Positions 39,112-47,015 of a DNA stretch of 47,015 nt are shown here, in pieces. The stretch spans positions 1 to 47,015 of the forward strand of contig NZ_UPHQ01000274.1 of the NCBI RefSeq assembly GCF_900566055.1, in the 5' to 3' direction. The stretch comes from Mycobacterium innocens. Lineage in GTDB: Bacteria > Actinomycetota > Actinomycetes > Mycobacteriales > Mycobacteriaceae. The translations under genes and the position numbers were made by a program. Each line of letters begins with the position of its first letter. The first letter of the stretch is position 1. The notes beneath the pieces are model-generated. The model made no database searches. It was given only the letters and a program-made list of their open reading frames with translations, and was not told the origin of the DNA.

Positions 39112-40055
39112 GGCTGGATGGGATGGTCGAAGCCGTTGTCGCGCAGCCATTTCCGAGCCGCCTGGTCGGGATCTACGCCGTCGTTGCCCGACACCGCGGC
39201 ATTGAGTTCGGCCACGCCTTCGGTCGTCAGCTTCGCCGAGACCGCGTCCAGGACATCCTTGAGGCGATCCGACTTCTTCTGCGAATTGACCAGCGGCACA
39301 ATGTTGCCGACCAAAAAGTTGTGTTCCGGGTCCGCCAGGACCACCAGGTTGTTGCGCCGGATCGCCGGCGAGGTGCTGAAGATGTTGGCTGCGGTGACGG
39401 TCCCGTCGACCAGCGCCCGCACGGTCACCGCGCCGCCGCCGTCGTTGATCGTCGTGAAATTGGCTGGCGCGATGTCGAGTCCGTACTTCTGGCGCAGGCC
39501 GGGCAGCCCGGCCGGCCGGGTCTGGAATACCGACGGCGCCGCGAACTTCACCTCGGCAGAATGCGCCGCGAGATCGGCGATGGTCGTCAGGTTCCAGTTG
39601 GTGGCGGTCGCCTTGGTGACGGTGACGGTGTCGGTATCGGAGGCCGGTGACGGCGTCAAGATCGACAGGTCGCCGGGCAACCGCTTGTAAAGCTCCAATT
39701 CGACCGCATCCAGCGTGGTCACCGTTGAGTCTGGCTGAAAGTACAGCAGCAGGTTGCCGATGTACTCCGGCACCAGATCGATGGAATGGTCTTTGAGCGC
39801 CGGTATGTAGGTCTCGCGGCTGCCGACACCCAGTCGCCGCCCGACGTTGAAACCGTTGGCCTGCAACGCCTGCGCATAGATTTCCGCAACGATCTCCGAC
39901 TCCGGGAAGTCGCCGGAGCCGACGACGATCGACTTGATGGTGCCATTTGACGACCCGAACGGGTCGGCGTTGCCACACGCCGCCACCGGACATGCCGTTA
40001 CCAAGCAGACCGCCCCGGCAAGTGTCGCGCGACGCGCGCGCCGCAGCATCCCCAT
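39108..40055 (-). CDS. proX: Glycine betaine/proline-type substrate-binding lipoprotein ProX
   Basis: Exported lipoprotein of 315 residues. Signal peptide MGMLRRARRATLAGAVCLV is followed by a lipobox ending PVAAC-GN. The OpuAC-type binding fold is recognised from GSGDFPESEIVAEIYAQAL and DLVPEYIGNLLLYF. The length matches M. tuberculosis Rv3759c. It delivers osmoprotectants to ProW/ProZ; ligand identity in mycobacteria is uncertain. First gene of proXVWZ and divergent from the LapA-domain gene; no clear Shine-Dalgarno is seen before ATG 40055. Confidence 0.92.
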   Translation of the reverse strand: MGMLRRARRATLAGAVCLVTACPVAACGNADPFGSSNGTIKSIVVGSGDFPESEIVAEIYAQALQANGFNVGRRLGVGSRETYIPALKDHSIDLVPEYIGNLLLYFQPDSTVTTLDAVELELYKRLPGDLSILTPSPASDTDTVTVTKATATNWNLTTIADLAAHSAEVKFAAPSVFQTRPAGLPGLRQKYGLDIAPANFTTINDGGGAVTVRALVDGTVTAANIFSTSPAIRRNNLVVLADPEHNFLVGNIVPLVNSQKKSDRLKDVLDAVSAKLTTEGVAELNAAVSGNDGVDPDQAARKWLRDNGFDHPIQP

Positions 40056-40162
40056 GCCGGTGACACTATCTTGACGACGATCGGGGCGCCGCAATCCCGC
40101 CTCATGCGCGTTTCCCGCGTAGCTTGGTTTCATTCCGGGCGGGATGGGAACAAAATGACATT

Positions 40163-40522
40163 ATGACCAGCAACCCCTCGGGCCCGCGTGAACAGCCGCC
40201 CTCGGCTCCCAGACCTCGTGTGACCGCCAAGGACCCGGCGTCCACACTGACCCGGGCCGGCGCCCTGTGGTCGTCGTTGATCGCCGGGTTTTTGATCCTG
40301 ATCCTGTTGCTGGTCTTCATCGCGCAGAACACCGCCTCCACCCCGTTCACCTTCTTGGGCTGGCACTGGAACCTGCCGCTGGGGGTGGCCATCCTGTTGG
40401 CGGCCGTCGGGGGTGGGTTGCTGACCGTGGCGGTCGGCACCGCGCGGATCATTCAGCTGCGTCGTGTCGCCAAGAAATCCCACACGCAGGCATTGCGCTC
40501 CGCCGGCCCGCTGCCCCGTTGA
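40163..40522 (+). CDS. LapA-domain (DUF1049) small membrane protein (Rv3760-like)
   Basis: A 119-residue protein with a Pro-rich cytosolic N-terminus and two membrane helices (WSSLIAGFLILILLLVFIAQ and LPLGVAILLAAVGGGLLTVA) separated by NTASTPFTFLGWHWN, the LapA/DUF1049 pattern. LapA proteins act in assembling cell-surface polysaccharides in other bacteria; the role here is unknown. ATG 40163 is followed by MTSNPSGPREQ. It is divergent from proX. Confidence 0.87.
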   Translation: MTSNPSGPREQPPSAPRPRVTAKDPASTLTRAGALWSSLIAGFLILILLLVFIAQNTASTPFTFLGWHWNLPLGVAILLAAVGGGLLTVAVGTARIIQLRRVAKKSHTQALRSAGPLPR

Positions 40523-40628
40523 CCGTGCGTCCTGGGCTTTGAGTGTGCAATGCCTGCCGGCGCGATCGCGTGACCTTCCCTCCGTCGGGTCACAGCCGAA
40601 GTCACCGCCGCACACTCGACCCGACCGG

Positions 40629-41681
40629 TCAGGACATCGGCTTGGTGATCTCGGCCAGGCCGCGCGAGATCAGCGGCGACACGACGTCGGGCGCGTCGTC
40701 GATGGAATCGGCTGGGCCGTCGGCGAGCTCGGACATGCGCCTGCGGAAATCGATGCCGGCCGCGATGATGGCCAGCTTGAAGTAGCCCAGCGCCATGTAG
40801 AACTCCCAATGCCCCAGCGACATCCCGGAAACCAGCGAATACCGGTCGGCCAGTTCGTCGGCGGTCGGCAGCAGCGGCGACGTCCAGGCCGCCTGCGCGT
40901 TGACGATCAGATCCAGCGCGGGGTCGCGGTAGACGCACATCAGGGCCGCGTCGGACAGCGGGTCCCCCAGCGTCGACAGCTCCCAGTCCACCACCGCACG
41001 CACCGTCGTCGGGTCGTCGGCATCCAGAATGGTGTTGTCGATCCGGTAGTCACCGTGCACGATCGAGGTTCGGCTTTGCTTCGGAATCGCTTGCTGCAGA
41101 GCCGAATGCAGCCTGGCGACGTCGTTGTCGCGGCGGTCGTCGGGCAGCCGCACCAGGTCCCACTGCGAACCCCAGCGGCGCACCTGCCGTTCCAGGTAGC
41201 CGTCGGGTCTACCGAAATCGCCGAGGCCGACGGCGTTCGGGTCGACGCTGTGCAAGTCGACCAGCACCCGAATCAGTGCGTCAACGCAGCGGTCGATGAC
41301 CCGACTGCCGAACGCTTCGAGTTGAGCGCGACGGCGCACCACCTGTCCGGCAACGAATTCGACGATCTGGAAGGGGGCGCCCAGCACCGAGTCGTCCTCG
41401 CACAGGGCGAGGGTGCGCGCCACCGGCACCGGTGTGTCCTGCAGTGCGGCGACAACCCGGTACTCGCGGGCCATATCGTGGGCCGACGGCGTCAGCCCGT
41501 GTAGCGGTGGGCGCCGCACCAGCCAACTCGTCGCGTCGTCGTAGACCCGGAAGGTGAGGTTGGAGCGGCCGCCGGAGATCAGCTCACCGCGTAACTCACC
41601 GTCGCGCTCGACGCCGAGCGAACGCAGATATCCGTCCAGTGCGGCCAGGTCGAGGCCGTCGAGTCGGTGAACCGAAGTCAC
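40629..41681 (-). CDS. Phosphotransferase family protein (Rv3761c/FadE36-like), aminoglycoside-kinase fold
   Basis: Kinase-like protein of 350 residues. The catalytic loop is HGDYRIDN at 209-216 and the metal-binding segment is VDWELSTLGDP at 231-241; GGRSNLTFRV forms the nucleotide loop. It is annotated as FadE36 in M. tuberculosis, but the sequence is a phosphotransferase, not an acyl-CoA dehydrogenase. Relatives fused to or beside acyl-CoA dehydrogenases (ACAD10/11, LvaA) phosphorylate hydroxy-acids or their CoA esters, which is the likely role. The GTG at 41681 is the start. It may share a transcript with the upstream histidine phosphatase gene (37-bp gap). Confidence 0.88.
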   Translation of the reverse strand: MTSVHRLDGLDLAALDGYLRSLGVERDGELRGELISGGRSNLTFRVYDDATSWLVRRPPLHGLTPSAHDMAREYRVVAALQDTPVPVARTLALCEDDSVLGAPFQIVEFVAGQVVRRRAQLEAFGSRVIDRCVDALIRVLVDLHSVDPNAVGLGDFGRPDGYLERQVRRWGSQWDLVRLPDDRRDNDVARLHSALQQAIPKQSRTSIVHGDYRIDNTILDADDPTTVRAVVDWELSTLGDPLSDAALMCVYRDPALDLIVNAQAAWTSPLLPTADELADRYSLVSGMSLGHWEFYMALGYFKLAIIAAGIDFRRRMSELADGPADSIDDAPDVVSPLISRGLAEITKPMS

Positions 41682-41718
41682 CGAACTTGTTTACCACCGT
41701 CGGCGGCCCGGCTCCCTT

Positions 41719-42357
41719 TCAGCCTGTGCGACGGCCCGCGTCGTCGCCGAGCAGGCGCCGGTTCCGGGGCAATAGGTCCCACACATGTTCGGTCGCATTG
41801 ACCGTCACCACCGTCGCCTGACCGGACCTGGAGAACAACAGCCGAGTCACCGAGGCGTAGTCGATGGGGAATGACAACAGGCGTGCCGTTCCCAGGATCT
41901 CCTGCAGCACCACGTTGATCACCCCGCCGTGGCTGAACGCCGCGACGGTCTCGTCCGGATCGGCAGAGCTGACGACGTCGTCGACGGCCGCGCGGACCCG
42001 CGCGCGGAAGGCATCCTCGTCGACGGCACTGGGCAGCTGCCCCTGAGCCATCCGCGCCCATTCCTGCGGGTTTTCTTCACGGATCTGCTCGACCGGGATG
42101 TACACCGGAAGGTCGCGGTCATATTCGGCGAATCGGTCGTCGACGTCGACCGACAGGTCAAGCGCCGCCGCAACCGGTACGGCGGTCTGGATGGCGCGGC
42201 GCTGCGGGCTGCTCACCACCCGCGAGATGGGGAACCTGGCCAGCGCCTCGGGTAGCCGCGCCACCTGGGCTATGCCGGTGTCCGACAGGTCCGGATCCGA
42301 ACCTTCGCCGTGTTCGCTGCGCAGCGGCAAAGCATGCCGGACCAGAAGCAGTTGCAT
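41719..42357 (-). CDS. Histidine phosphatase family protein
   Basis: Phosphatase of 212 residues with the RHG-type motif LLVRHALP at the N-terminus, the ERF-like SSPQRRAIQTA and the second catalytic His in FSHGGVINVV. It probably hydrolyses a small phosphorylated metabolite. ATG 42357 is the family start; the frame extends upstream without sense. It is divergent from the phosphotransferase operon at 42443 and lies ahead of the 40629 phosphotransferase gene, which makes a link to phospho-acyl metabolism conceivable. Confidence 0.9.
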   Translation of the reverse strand: MQLLLVRHALPLRSEHGEGSDPDLSDTGIAQVARLPEALARFPISRVVSSPQRRAIQTAVPVAAALDLSVDVDDRFAEYDRDLPVYIPVEQIREENPQEWARMAQGQLPSAVDEDAFRARVRAAVDDVVSSADPDETVAAFSHGGVINVVLQEILGTARLLSFPIDYASVTRLLFSRSGQATVVTVNATEHVWDLLPRNRRLLGDDAGRRTG

Positions 42358-42442
42358 GGGCCAAGCCTTACATGCGGCTTGCCCGGCGCTACCATGCCGC
42401 TTGAGAATGTAATTCTCCGAGCCGAGAGCGGGTGTGCAGCCC

Positions 42443-43480
42443 ATGACGACTGCCAGCGGAACGCAGCTGGACGCCGGCGTCATCGGTCGTTGGCTCGATG
42501 CGAACGGCGCACCGGGCGGCGGCGCGGAGCCGGAACTCGAGCAGCTGAGCGGCGGATCCCAGAACACGCTGTACCTGATTCGGCGCGGCGATCAACGCAT
42601 GGTGCTGCGGATGCCCGGCCCCCGGGCGGACGCGGCCCGGGTCGACGGGTTGCTGCGGGAAATCCGGCTGGTGCGGGCGTTGTCGGGCACCGACGTGCCG
42701 CATGCCGAGTTGATCGGCGCCGACGAGACCGCTTCGGTGCTGGGCATGCCGTTCTACGTGATGCGCGCCATCGACGGGTGGAGCCCGATGGACGGCGGGT
42801 GGCAGGCGCCGTTCGACACCGACCTGGATGCCCGGCGTGGGCTGGCGTTCCAGCTCGTCGAGGGTGCCGCCAAGCTGGGCCGGGTGGATTGGCGCGCGCA
42901 GGGTCTCGACGGGTTCGGCCGTCCGGAGGGTTTCCATGAACGGCAGGTCGATCGCTGGCTGCGCTTCCTGGCCGCCTATCAGGTGCGCGAATTACCAGGC
43001 CTGCAGGAGGCCGCCGACTGGCTGCGCCGCAACCGCCCCGCGCACTACACGCCGGGCATCATGCACGGCGACTATCAATTCGCCAACGTCATGTTCGCGC
43101 ACGGGGCGCCGGCCCGGCTGGCCGCGATCGTGGACTGGGAGATGACGACGGTGGGCGATCCGCTGCTGGACCTGGCCTGGGCGCTACTGGGCTATGACGG
43201 CGAGGAACCGCGCGCCGACGGATTCTATCTCGACGTGCGCGGCATGCCCAGGCGCGGCGAGCTGCTGGCGCACTACGAGGCGATCAGCGGGCTGTCCACC
43301 GAGCACATCGACTACTACCTGGTGCTGGCCAACTGGAAACTCGGGATCGTGCTGGAGAAGACGTACGCAGCCGCGGTTCGGCCGGGACCCCGCACCGTGG
43401 ACCCCAAGATCACCGAAACTTTCGCGACGATGGTCCCCCAGCTCATCGCCACCGCGGCCGAACTCGCCAAGGCCCGCTGA
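42443..43480 (+). CDS. Phosphotransferase family protein (aminoglycoside-kinase fold), operon copy
   Basis: Protein of 345 residues with GGSQNTLYLI (nucleotide loop), catalytic HGDYQFANVMF near 209-219 and VDWEMTTVGDP near 231-241. It is a paralogue in family to 40629-41681 but clearly diverged. ATG 42443 gives MTTASGTQ; a GTG at 42434 is an alternative. First gene of a four-gene operon with an SDR (1-bp gap), an acyl-CoA dehydrogenase and a quinone reductase. This linkage resembles the kinase plus acyl-CoA dehydrogenase pairs that handle 4-hydroxyacyl-CoA through a phosphorylated intermediate. Confidence 0.88.
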   Translation: MTTASGTQLDAGVIGRWLDANGAPGGGAEPELEQLSGGSQNTLYLIRRGDQRMVLRMPGPRADAARVDGLLREIRLVRALSGTDVPHAELIGADETASVLGMPFYVMRAIDGWSPMDGGWQAPFDTDLDARRGLAFQLVEGAAKLGRVDWRAQGLDGFGRPEGFHERQVDRWLRFLAAYQVRELPGLQEAADWLRRNRPAHYTPGIMHGDYQFANVMFAHGAPARLAAIVDWEMTTVGDPLLDLAWALLGYDGEEPRADGFYLDVRGMPRRGELLAHYEAISGLSTEHIDYYLVLANWKLGIVLEKTYAAAVRPGPRTVDPKITETFATMVPQLIATAAELAKAR

Positions 43481-43481
43481 A

Positions 43482-44246
43482 ATGGGTTATGCGGAACGGC
43501 TTTTCGACCTCACCGGCCAGGTGGTGCTGATCACCGGCGGCAGCCGCGGATTGGGCCGCGAAATGGCCTTCGCCGTCGCCCGCTGCGGTGCCGACGTGGT
43601 GATCGCTAGCCGCAACCTGGACAACTGCGTGGCCACCGCCACCGAGATCGAAGCCGAGACCGGTCGCACCGCGATGGCTTACCAAGTGCACGTAGGACGC
43701 TGGGACCAGCTCGACGGGCTGGTCGCGGCGGCCTACGACCGGTTCGGCAAGGTCGACACGCTGATCAACAATGCGGGCATGTCACCGCTGTACGACAAGC
43801 TCACCGATGTCACCGAGAAGCTGTTCGACGCCGTCGTCAATCTCAACCTCAAAGGGCCGTTCCGGTTGTCGGCACTGGTCGGCGAGCGAATGGTGGCGGC
43901 CGGGCGCGGGTCGATCATCAACGTCAGCTCCACCGGTTCGCTGCGGCCGGGCGCAGACATCATCCCCTACGCCGCGGCCAAGGCGGGACTCAATGCGATG
44001 ACCGAAGGATTCGCGCGGGCGTTCGGGCCTTCGGTGCGGGTCAACACACTGATGGCCGGACCGTTTCTCACCGACATCAGTAAGGCCTGGAATCTGGAGC
44101 AGGCAACGCAGAATCCGTTCGGGCATCTTTCGTTGCGTAGGGCCGGAAATCCACCCGAGATCGTCGGCGCCGCACTGTTTCTCGCGTCCGACGCGTCCAG
44201 TTTCACCACCGGCTCGATTGTCCGGGCCGACGGTGGAATCCCCTGA
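43482..44246 (+). CDS. SDR family oxidoreductase
   Basis: Short-chain dehydrogenase of 254 residues with TGGSRGLG at 18-25, NNAG, Ser in NVSSTGS and the catalytic YAAAK. The C-terminus SSFTTGSIVRADGGIP is canonical. The ATG at 43482 follows the previous stop by one base; the frame is open far upstream but only as a shadow of the kinase gene. It would interconvert a hydroxyacyl and ketoacyl compound in the operon pathway (inference). Confidence 0.92.
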   Translation: MGYAERLFDLTGQVVLITGGSRGLGREMAFAVARCGADVVIASRNLDNCVATATEIEAETGRTAMAYQVHVGRWDQLDGLVAAAYDRFGKVDTLINNAGMSPLYDKLTDVTEKLFDAVVNLNLKGPFRLSALVGERMVAAGRGSIINVSSTGSLRPGADIIPYAAAKAGLNAMTEGFARAFGPSVRVNTLMAGPFLTDISKAWNLEQATQNPFGHLSLRRAGNPPEIVGAALFLASDASSFTTGSIVRADGGIP

Positions 44247-44263
44247 GAGATAGGAGCATTCGC

Positions 44264-45571
44264 GTGCCTTGGGACTTCTCCACCGAACCGGAATTCGAGA
44301 AGAAGCTCGACTGGATCCGCGGCTTCGTGCGCGACGAGGTGGAACCTCTCGAAGTGCTGTTCCCGGGCTGCGAGTTCCTGCCACTCGACGACCAACGCCG
44401 CCGGATCGTCGATCCGCTCAAGCAGCAGGTTCGCGACCAGGGCCTGTGGGCGCCGCATTTGAGTCCAGAACTGGGTGGGCAGGGCTTCGGCGCGGTGAAG
44501 CTGACGCTGATCAACGAGATCCTGGGCCGCAGCCCGTGGGCGCCGATAGTGTTCGGTACCCAGGCACCCGACACCGGCAACGCCGAAATCATCGCGCGCT
44601 TCGGCACCCAGGAGCAGAAGGACCGCTACCTGCAGGGCCTGCTTTCCGGTGAGATCTTCTCCTGCTTCTCCATGACCGAACCCCAAGGCGGCGCCGACCC
44701 GCGGGTGTTCACCACCCGTGCCGTCCGCGATGGTGACGGCTGGGTGATCACCGGGCGAAAGTACTTCTCGTCCAACGCATCCGTCGCGTCCTTCTTCATC
44801 GTAGTCGCCATCACCGATCCCGACGTGCCCGTGCATCGCGGCGCCTCGACATTCCTGGTCCCGGCCGGAACCGCAGGGCTGACCATCGAGGCCAACCATC
44901 ACCTGGTGGGCGCGTTACCGCACGAGCCCGGACATTCCCTGGTGCGATACGACGGCGTGCGGGTGGGACCAGACGCGCTGCTGGGCGAACCCGGACAGGG
45001 CTTCATGATCCTGCAGACCCGGCTCGCCGGTGGCCGGTTGCATCACGCGATGCGCTCGCTCGGGATGGCGCAACGCGCCATCGAGATGATGGCACGCCGC
45101 GCGAAAAGCCGCTTCACACAGGGTAGTTCGTTGGCCGACAAGCAACTGGTCCAGGCGTTTATCGCCGACTCTTACACCGAGCTGATGCCGTTTCGGCTGG
45201 CGGTGCTGCATGCGGCCTGGCTGATCGACACCGCCGGCGAGCATGCGGCGCGAGCCGAGATCGGTGCCTGCAAGATCCTCGCGTCGCAAGTGCTCAAATC
45301 GATTGGGCTGCGCGCTATCCAGGTACACGGCGCGTTGGGCACCACCGATCAGCTGCCGCTGGTCAACGTGTTGCTCGGTGGGGTGGCCCTCGGCCTGGCC
45401 GACGGGCCCACCGAAGCACACAAGGTCAACCTGGCCCGACTGCTGCTGAAGAACTACGACGCCGAAGACGCCGAGCGGCCCAGCGAAATGCTGGACGTCC
45501 GCCGTGAGGCTGCCCGCGCCAAGTATGGCGACCTCGTGGATCACGTTCCGGCCCTACCCTCTTCGTCGTGA
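44264..45571 (+). CDS. Acyl-CoA dehydrogenase (ACAD10/11-type context)
   Basis: FAD-dependent acyl-CoA dehydrogenase of 435 residues: EPLEVLFPGCEF, FSMTEPQGGADPRVFTTRAV, GRKYFSSNA, LHHAMRSLGMAQRAIEMMAR and VHGALGTTDQLPL match the family. The overall pattern is close to the ACAD10/11-like subgroup, which handles 4-phosphoryl acyl-CoA. TAGGAG precedes the GTG at 44264. It lies 17 bp after the SDR gene and 13 bp before the quinone reductase gene. Confidence 0.92.
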   Translation: MPWDFSTEPEFEKKLDWIRGFVRDEVEPLEVLFPGCEFLPLDDQRRRIVDPLKQQVRDQGLWAPHLSPELGGQGFGAVKLTLINEILGRSPWAPIVFGTQAPDTGNAEIIARFGTQEQKDRYLQGLLSGEIFSCFSMTEPQGGADPRVFTTRAVRDGDGWVITGRKYFSSNASVASFFIVVAITDPDVPVHRGASTFLVPAGTAGLTIEANHHLVGALPHEPGHSLVRYDGVRVGPDALLGEPGQGFMILQTRLAGGRLHHAMRSLGMAQRAIEMMARRAKSRFTQGSSLADKQLVQAFIADSYTELMPFRLAVLHAAWLIDTAGEHAARAEIGACKILASQVLKSIGLRAIQVHGALGTTDQLPLVNVLLGGVALGLADGPTEAHKVNLARLLLKNYDAEDAERPSEMLDVRREAARAKYGDLVDHVPALPSSS

Positions 45572-45584
45572 CCGCGGCCCGTTG

Positions 45585-46556
45585 ATGCGTGCGGTCGTCT
45601 GCCGTGCGTACGGTCCGCCCGAGGACCTGGTTATCGCTGAGGTTCCCGAGCCCGTCCCCGGGCCCGGCGAACTCCTGGTGCAGGTGTACGCCGCGGCCGT
45701 GAACTTTCCCGACGTGCTGCTGATCGCCGGCAAATACCAGATCCGGATTCCGGTGCCGTTCACGCCGGGCAGCGAGTTCGCCGGCGAGGTGCTGACCGCC
45801 GGCGAGGGGGCGCCCTTTGCTGCCGGGCAGCGGGTGTTCGGGGCCACGGCCGTCGGGGCATTCGCCGAGCGGGCGCTCCTGGATGCGGCGTCGGCAACGC
45901 TCGTTCCCGACGACGCCGATCTGGCTTCGGCCGCCGCCTTCGGGGTCACTTATCGAACCGCGTATCACGCGTTGCACTCGGTTGGGCAAGTGTCAGAAGG
46001 GGATTGGGTGGTGGTATTGGGCGCCGCCGGGGGCGTGGGTCTGGCCGCCGTTGATCTGGCGGTCGCCATGGGCGCCCGCGTGCTGGCGGCGGCCTCTAGC
46101 CCGGAAAAGCTGGAGCTGTGCGCCCGACGCGGCGCGCGGGCGACCGTCGACTACGACCGCGAGGACCTGAAAGCCCGCATCCGGGAGCTCACCGACGACC
46201 GAGCGCGCGTGGTGATCGACCCCGTCGGCGGCCGGTACTCAGAACCGGCATTGCGCGGCCTGGCCCGCGGCGGGACGTTCATCACCCTCGGCTACGCGGC
46301 CGGCGCCATCCCGGCGATTCCGCTGAATCTCGTTCTGCTCAAGGGCATCACCGTGCGCGGCATGGAGATTCGCACCTTTGCCAGTGACCACCCCGCCGAG
46401 GCCAACCGTGACCTCGGCGAGTTGGCGCAGCTGTTCGCCGCCGGCAGGATCCGGCCCCACATCGGCGCGCGGTTTCCGTTGGCCGACACCGCCGCGGCCC
46501 TGCGCTATGTGGCCGATCGCAAGGTCCTGGGCAAGGTGGTCATCGACGTGGCCTGA
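45585..46556 (+). CDS. NADPH:quinone oxidoreductase-type MDR enzyme
   Basis: Medium-chain dehydrogenase/reductase of 323 residues without zinc ligands: MRAVVCRAYGPPEDLVIAEV start, AVNFPDVLLIAGKYQ, the NADPH motif GAAGGVGLA at about 146-154 and GFAERAL-like sequence GAFAERALL. Quinone and enoyl reductases share this fold, so an enoyl-CoA-reducing role is also possible. It ends the phosphotransferase-SDR-acyl-CoA dehydrogenase operon. The ATG at 45585 has a weak upstream site; the frame continues upstream as a shadow. Confidence 0.9.
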   Translation: MRAVVCRAYGPPEDLVIAEVPEPVPGPGELLVQVYAAAVNFPDVLLIAGKYQIRIPVPFTPGSEFAGEVLTAGEGAPFAAGQRVFGATAVGAFAERALLDAASATLVPDDADLASAAAFGVTYRTAYHALHSVGQVSEGDWVVVLGAAGGVGLAAVDLAVAMGARVLAAASSPEKLELCARRGARATVDYDREDLKARIRELTDDRARVVIDPVGGRYSEPALRGLARGGTFITLGYAAGAIPAIPLNLVLLKGITVRGMEIRTFASDHPAEANRDLGELAQLFAAGRIRPHIGARFPLADTAAALRYVADRKVLGKVVIDVA

Positions 46557-46889
46557 CATTGCCGGGTGGTGTCTTCATCGGTGCCACAAGAGTTTCGGCG
46601 GCTCGGTATGGGCAGATCTTCCCGCCTCACTCGAGAATTCAAGGTGACTACGGATGCTGCTGCCTCAACGATGTCCTCTTGCGCAGCCTTGGATGCCCAC
46701 GTACCTCGGTGTCTGTTTCGACTCGCCACATCTCCGCTCAAACCTCTTGTAATGGCAGGTGTTCGGGGATGTCTCACGTGCTCACCGAGGCGGCTGTAAT
46801 TCCGTCGTATCGAGTGTGCGGTGCCGGCTTCGAGCGTGTATACAGGGCGGAAATATCGACGGCAGCCCGCCACGACGGCACACTCGGCG
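46557..46889. other. Intergenic stretch, likely the 3' exon side of a group II intron
   Basis: No gene is supported. The short frames on both strands have no recognisable domain and the base composition is less GC-rich than the neighbours, suggesting foreign or decayed DNA. On the minus strand this sequence is what follows the predicted intron 3' end at 46890. Confidence 0.45.
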
Positions 46890-47015
46890 GTCGGGTGGCC
46901 GGAGGGGATTGCACCCTCCGGCTCCCACAGATCCGGACGTGAACCTCTCGATTCATCCGGCTCTTGTCATCTTGATCACCAGACGGCGGGGACGGTGGTG
47001 GTCCATTGCCAGTGC
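46890..47015 (-). mobile_element. Group II intron, 3' portion (domains V and VI); body outside the window
   Basis: The minus strand from 46963 to 46930 is a 34-nt domain V: it begins GAGCCGGATGAATC, has a GAGA tetraloop on a five-pair stem, and ends ACGTCCGGATC with the usual two-base bulge position. Next to it, a perfect 9-bp stem GCCGGAGGG / CCCTCCGGC (46898-46906 with 46914-46922) plus flanking GGG/CCC and an unpaired A form domain VI. The predicted intron 3' end is ...CCACCCGAC at 46890. The segment 46964-47015 would be the end of domain IV. The reverse transcriptase gene should lie to the right. One catalytic-stem pair is G-A where G-U is usual, so activity is uncertain. Confidence 0.72.

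Noticed and set aside
38017..39993. Very long proV frame extending across proX
   Set aside because: The part upstream of the ATG at 39111 is a shadow of proX; the ATPase domain begins at MISFDKVAKVYADG.
46505..46942. Small open frames between the quinone reductase and the right edge
   Set aside because: Frames on both strands overlap each other and the intron hairpins, with no ribosome-binding site and no recognisable domain.

Overview
The window reads as chromosome of a slow-growing Mycobacterium outside the M. tuberculosis complex. It has high GC with frequent GTG starts. It carries PE, PPE and ESX (WXG100) genes, DUF732 and DUF222/13E12 proteins, wax-ester/triacylglycerol synthases and a VapBC pair. 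From about 16 kb to 41.7 kb many genes follow the order I recall for M. tuberculosis Rv3735-Rv3761c: adenosine-specific kinase, AraC regulator, PPE slot, WS/DGAT, flavin monooxygenase, PE34, two DUF6941-like genes, an excisionase-like gene, tRNA-Ser, tadA, tyrA, proXVWZ and the Rv3761c-like phosphotransferase. Comparisons with M. tuberculosis are from memory, not from a search.

Layout. (1) 0-10.8 kb: the start of a 13E12-family gene, a cytochrome P450, a decayed DUF2330 gene, a NUDIX/haloalkane dehalogenase/WS-DGAT group, a broken isochorismatase-family gene, a male-sterility-type reductase, a PlsC-like acyltransferase, two small secreted proteins facing each other across a strong hairpin, and a succinate-semialdehyde dehydrogenase. 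(2) 10.9-16.6 kb: a lipoprotein serine hydrolase and two tandem BacA/Rv1819c-type ABC exporters, then an overlapping adenosine-specific kinase gene. The hydrolase and first exporter share an identical 33-bp ribosome-binding/start segment. (3) 16.6-26.6 kb: a FadD15-like ligase, a VirS-like AraC regulator, an ESX-3-type PE-PPE-esxS-esxR operon, a WS/DGAT plus Baeyer-Villiger monooxygenase operon, a DUF2237 protein and a PE34-like protein. (4) 27-31.8 kb: two DUF6941-like paralogues separated by a sulfotransferase, alkyl-sulfatase-like MBL protein and SDR operon, plus a YbjQ gene. (5) 31.8-33.9 kb: two toxin-antitoxin pairs beside tRNA-Ser(CGA). (6) 33.9-41.7 kb: conserved housekeeping genes (tadA, tyrA, the proXVWZ osmolyte importer). 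(7) 41.7-46.6 kb: a histidine phosphatase divergent from a phosphotransferase-SDR-acyl-CoA dehydrogenase-quinone reductase operon. (8) The right edge holds the 3' end (domains V and VI) of a group II intron whose body lies outside the window.

The main theme is lipid and small-molecule metabolism: two WS/DGATs, FadD, an acyltransferase, a P450, a BVMO, acyl-CoA dehydrogenase, and kinase-like enzymes that probably act on hydroxy-acids. Secretion (ESX substrates) and mobile or addiction elements are interleaved. The candidates I rate highest for under-described biology are the sulfotransferase/alkyl-sulfatase-like/SDR operon, the kinase-acyl-CoA dehydrogenase operon, the hydrolase plus twin BacA exporters with the duplicated start segment, and the intact PE-PPE-Esx quartet in the slot of M. 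tuberculosis PPE66/PPE67.
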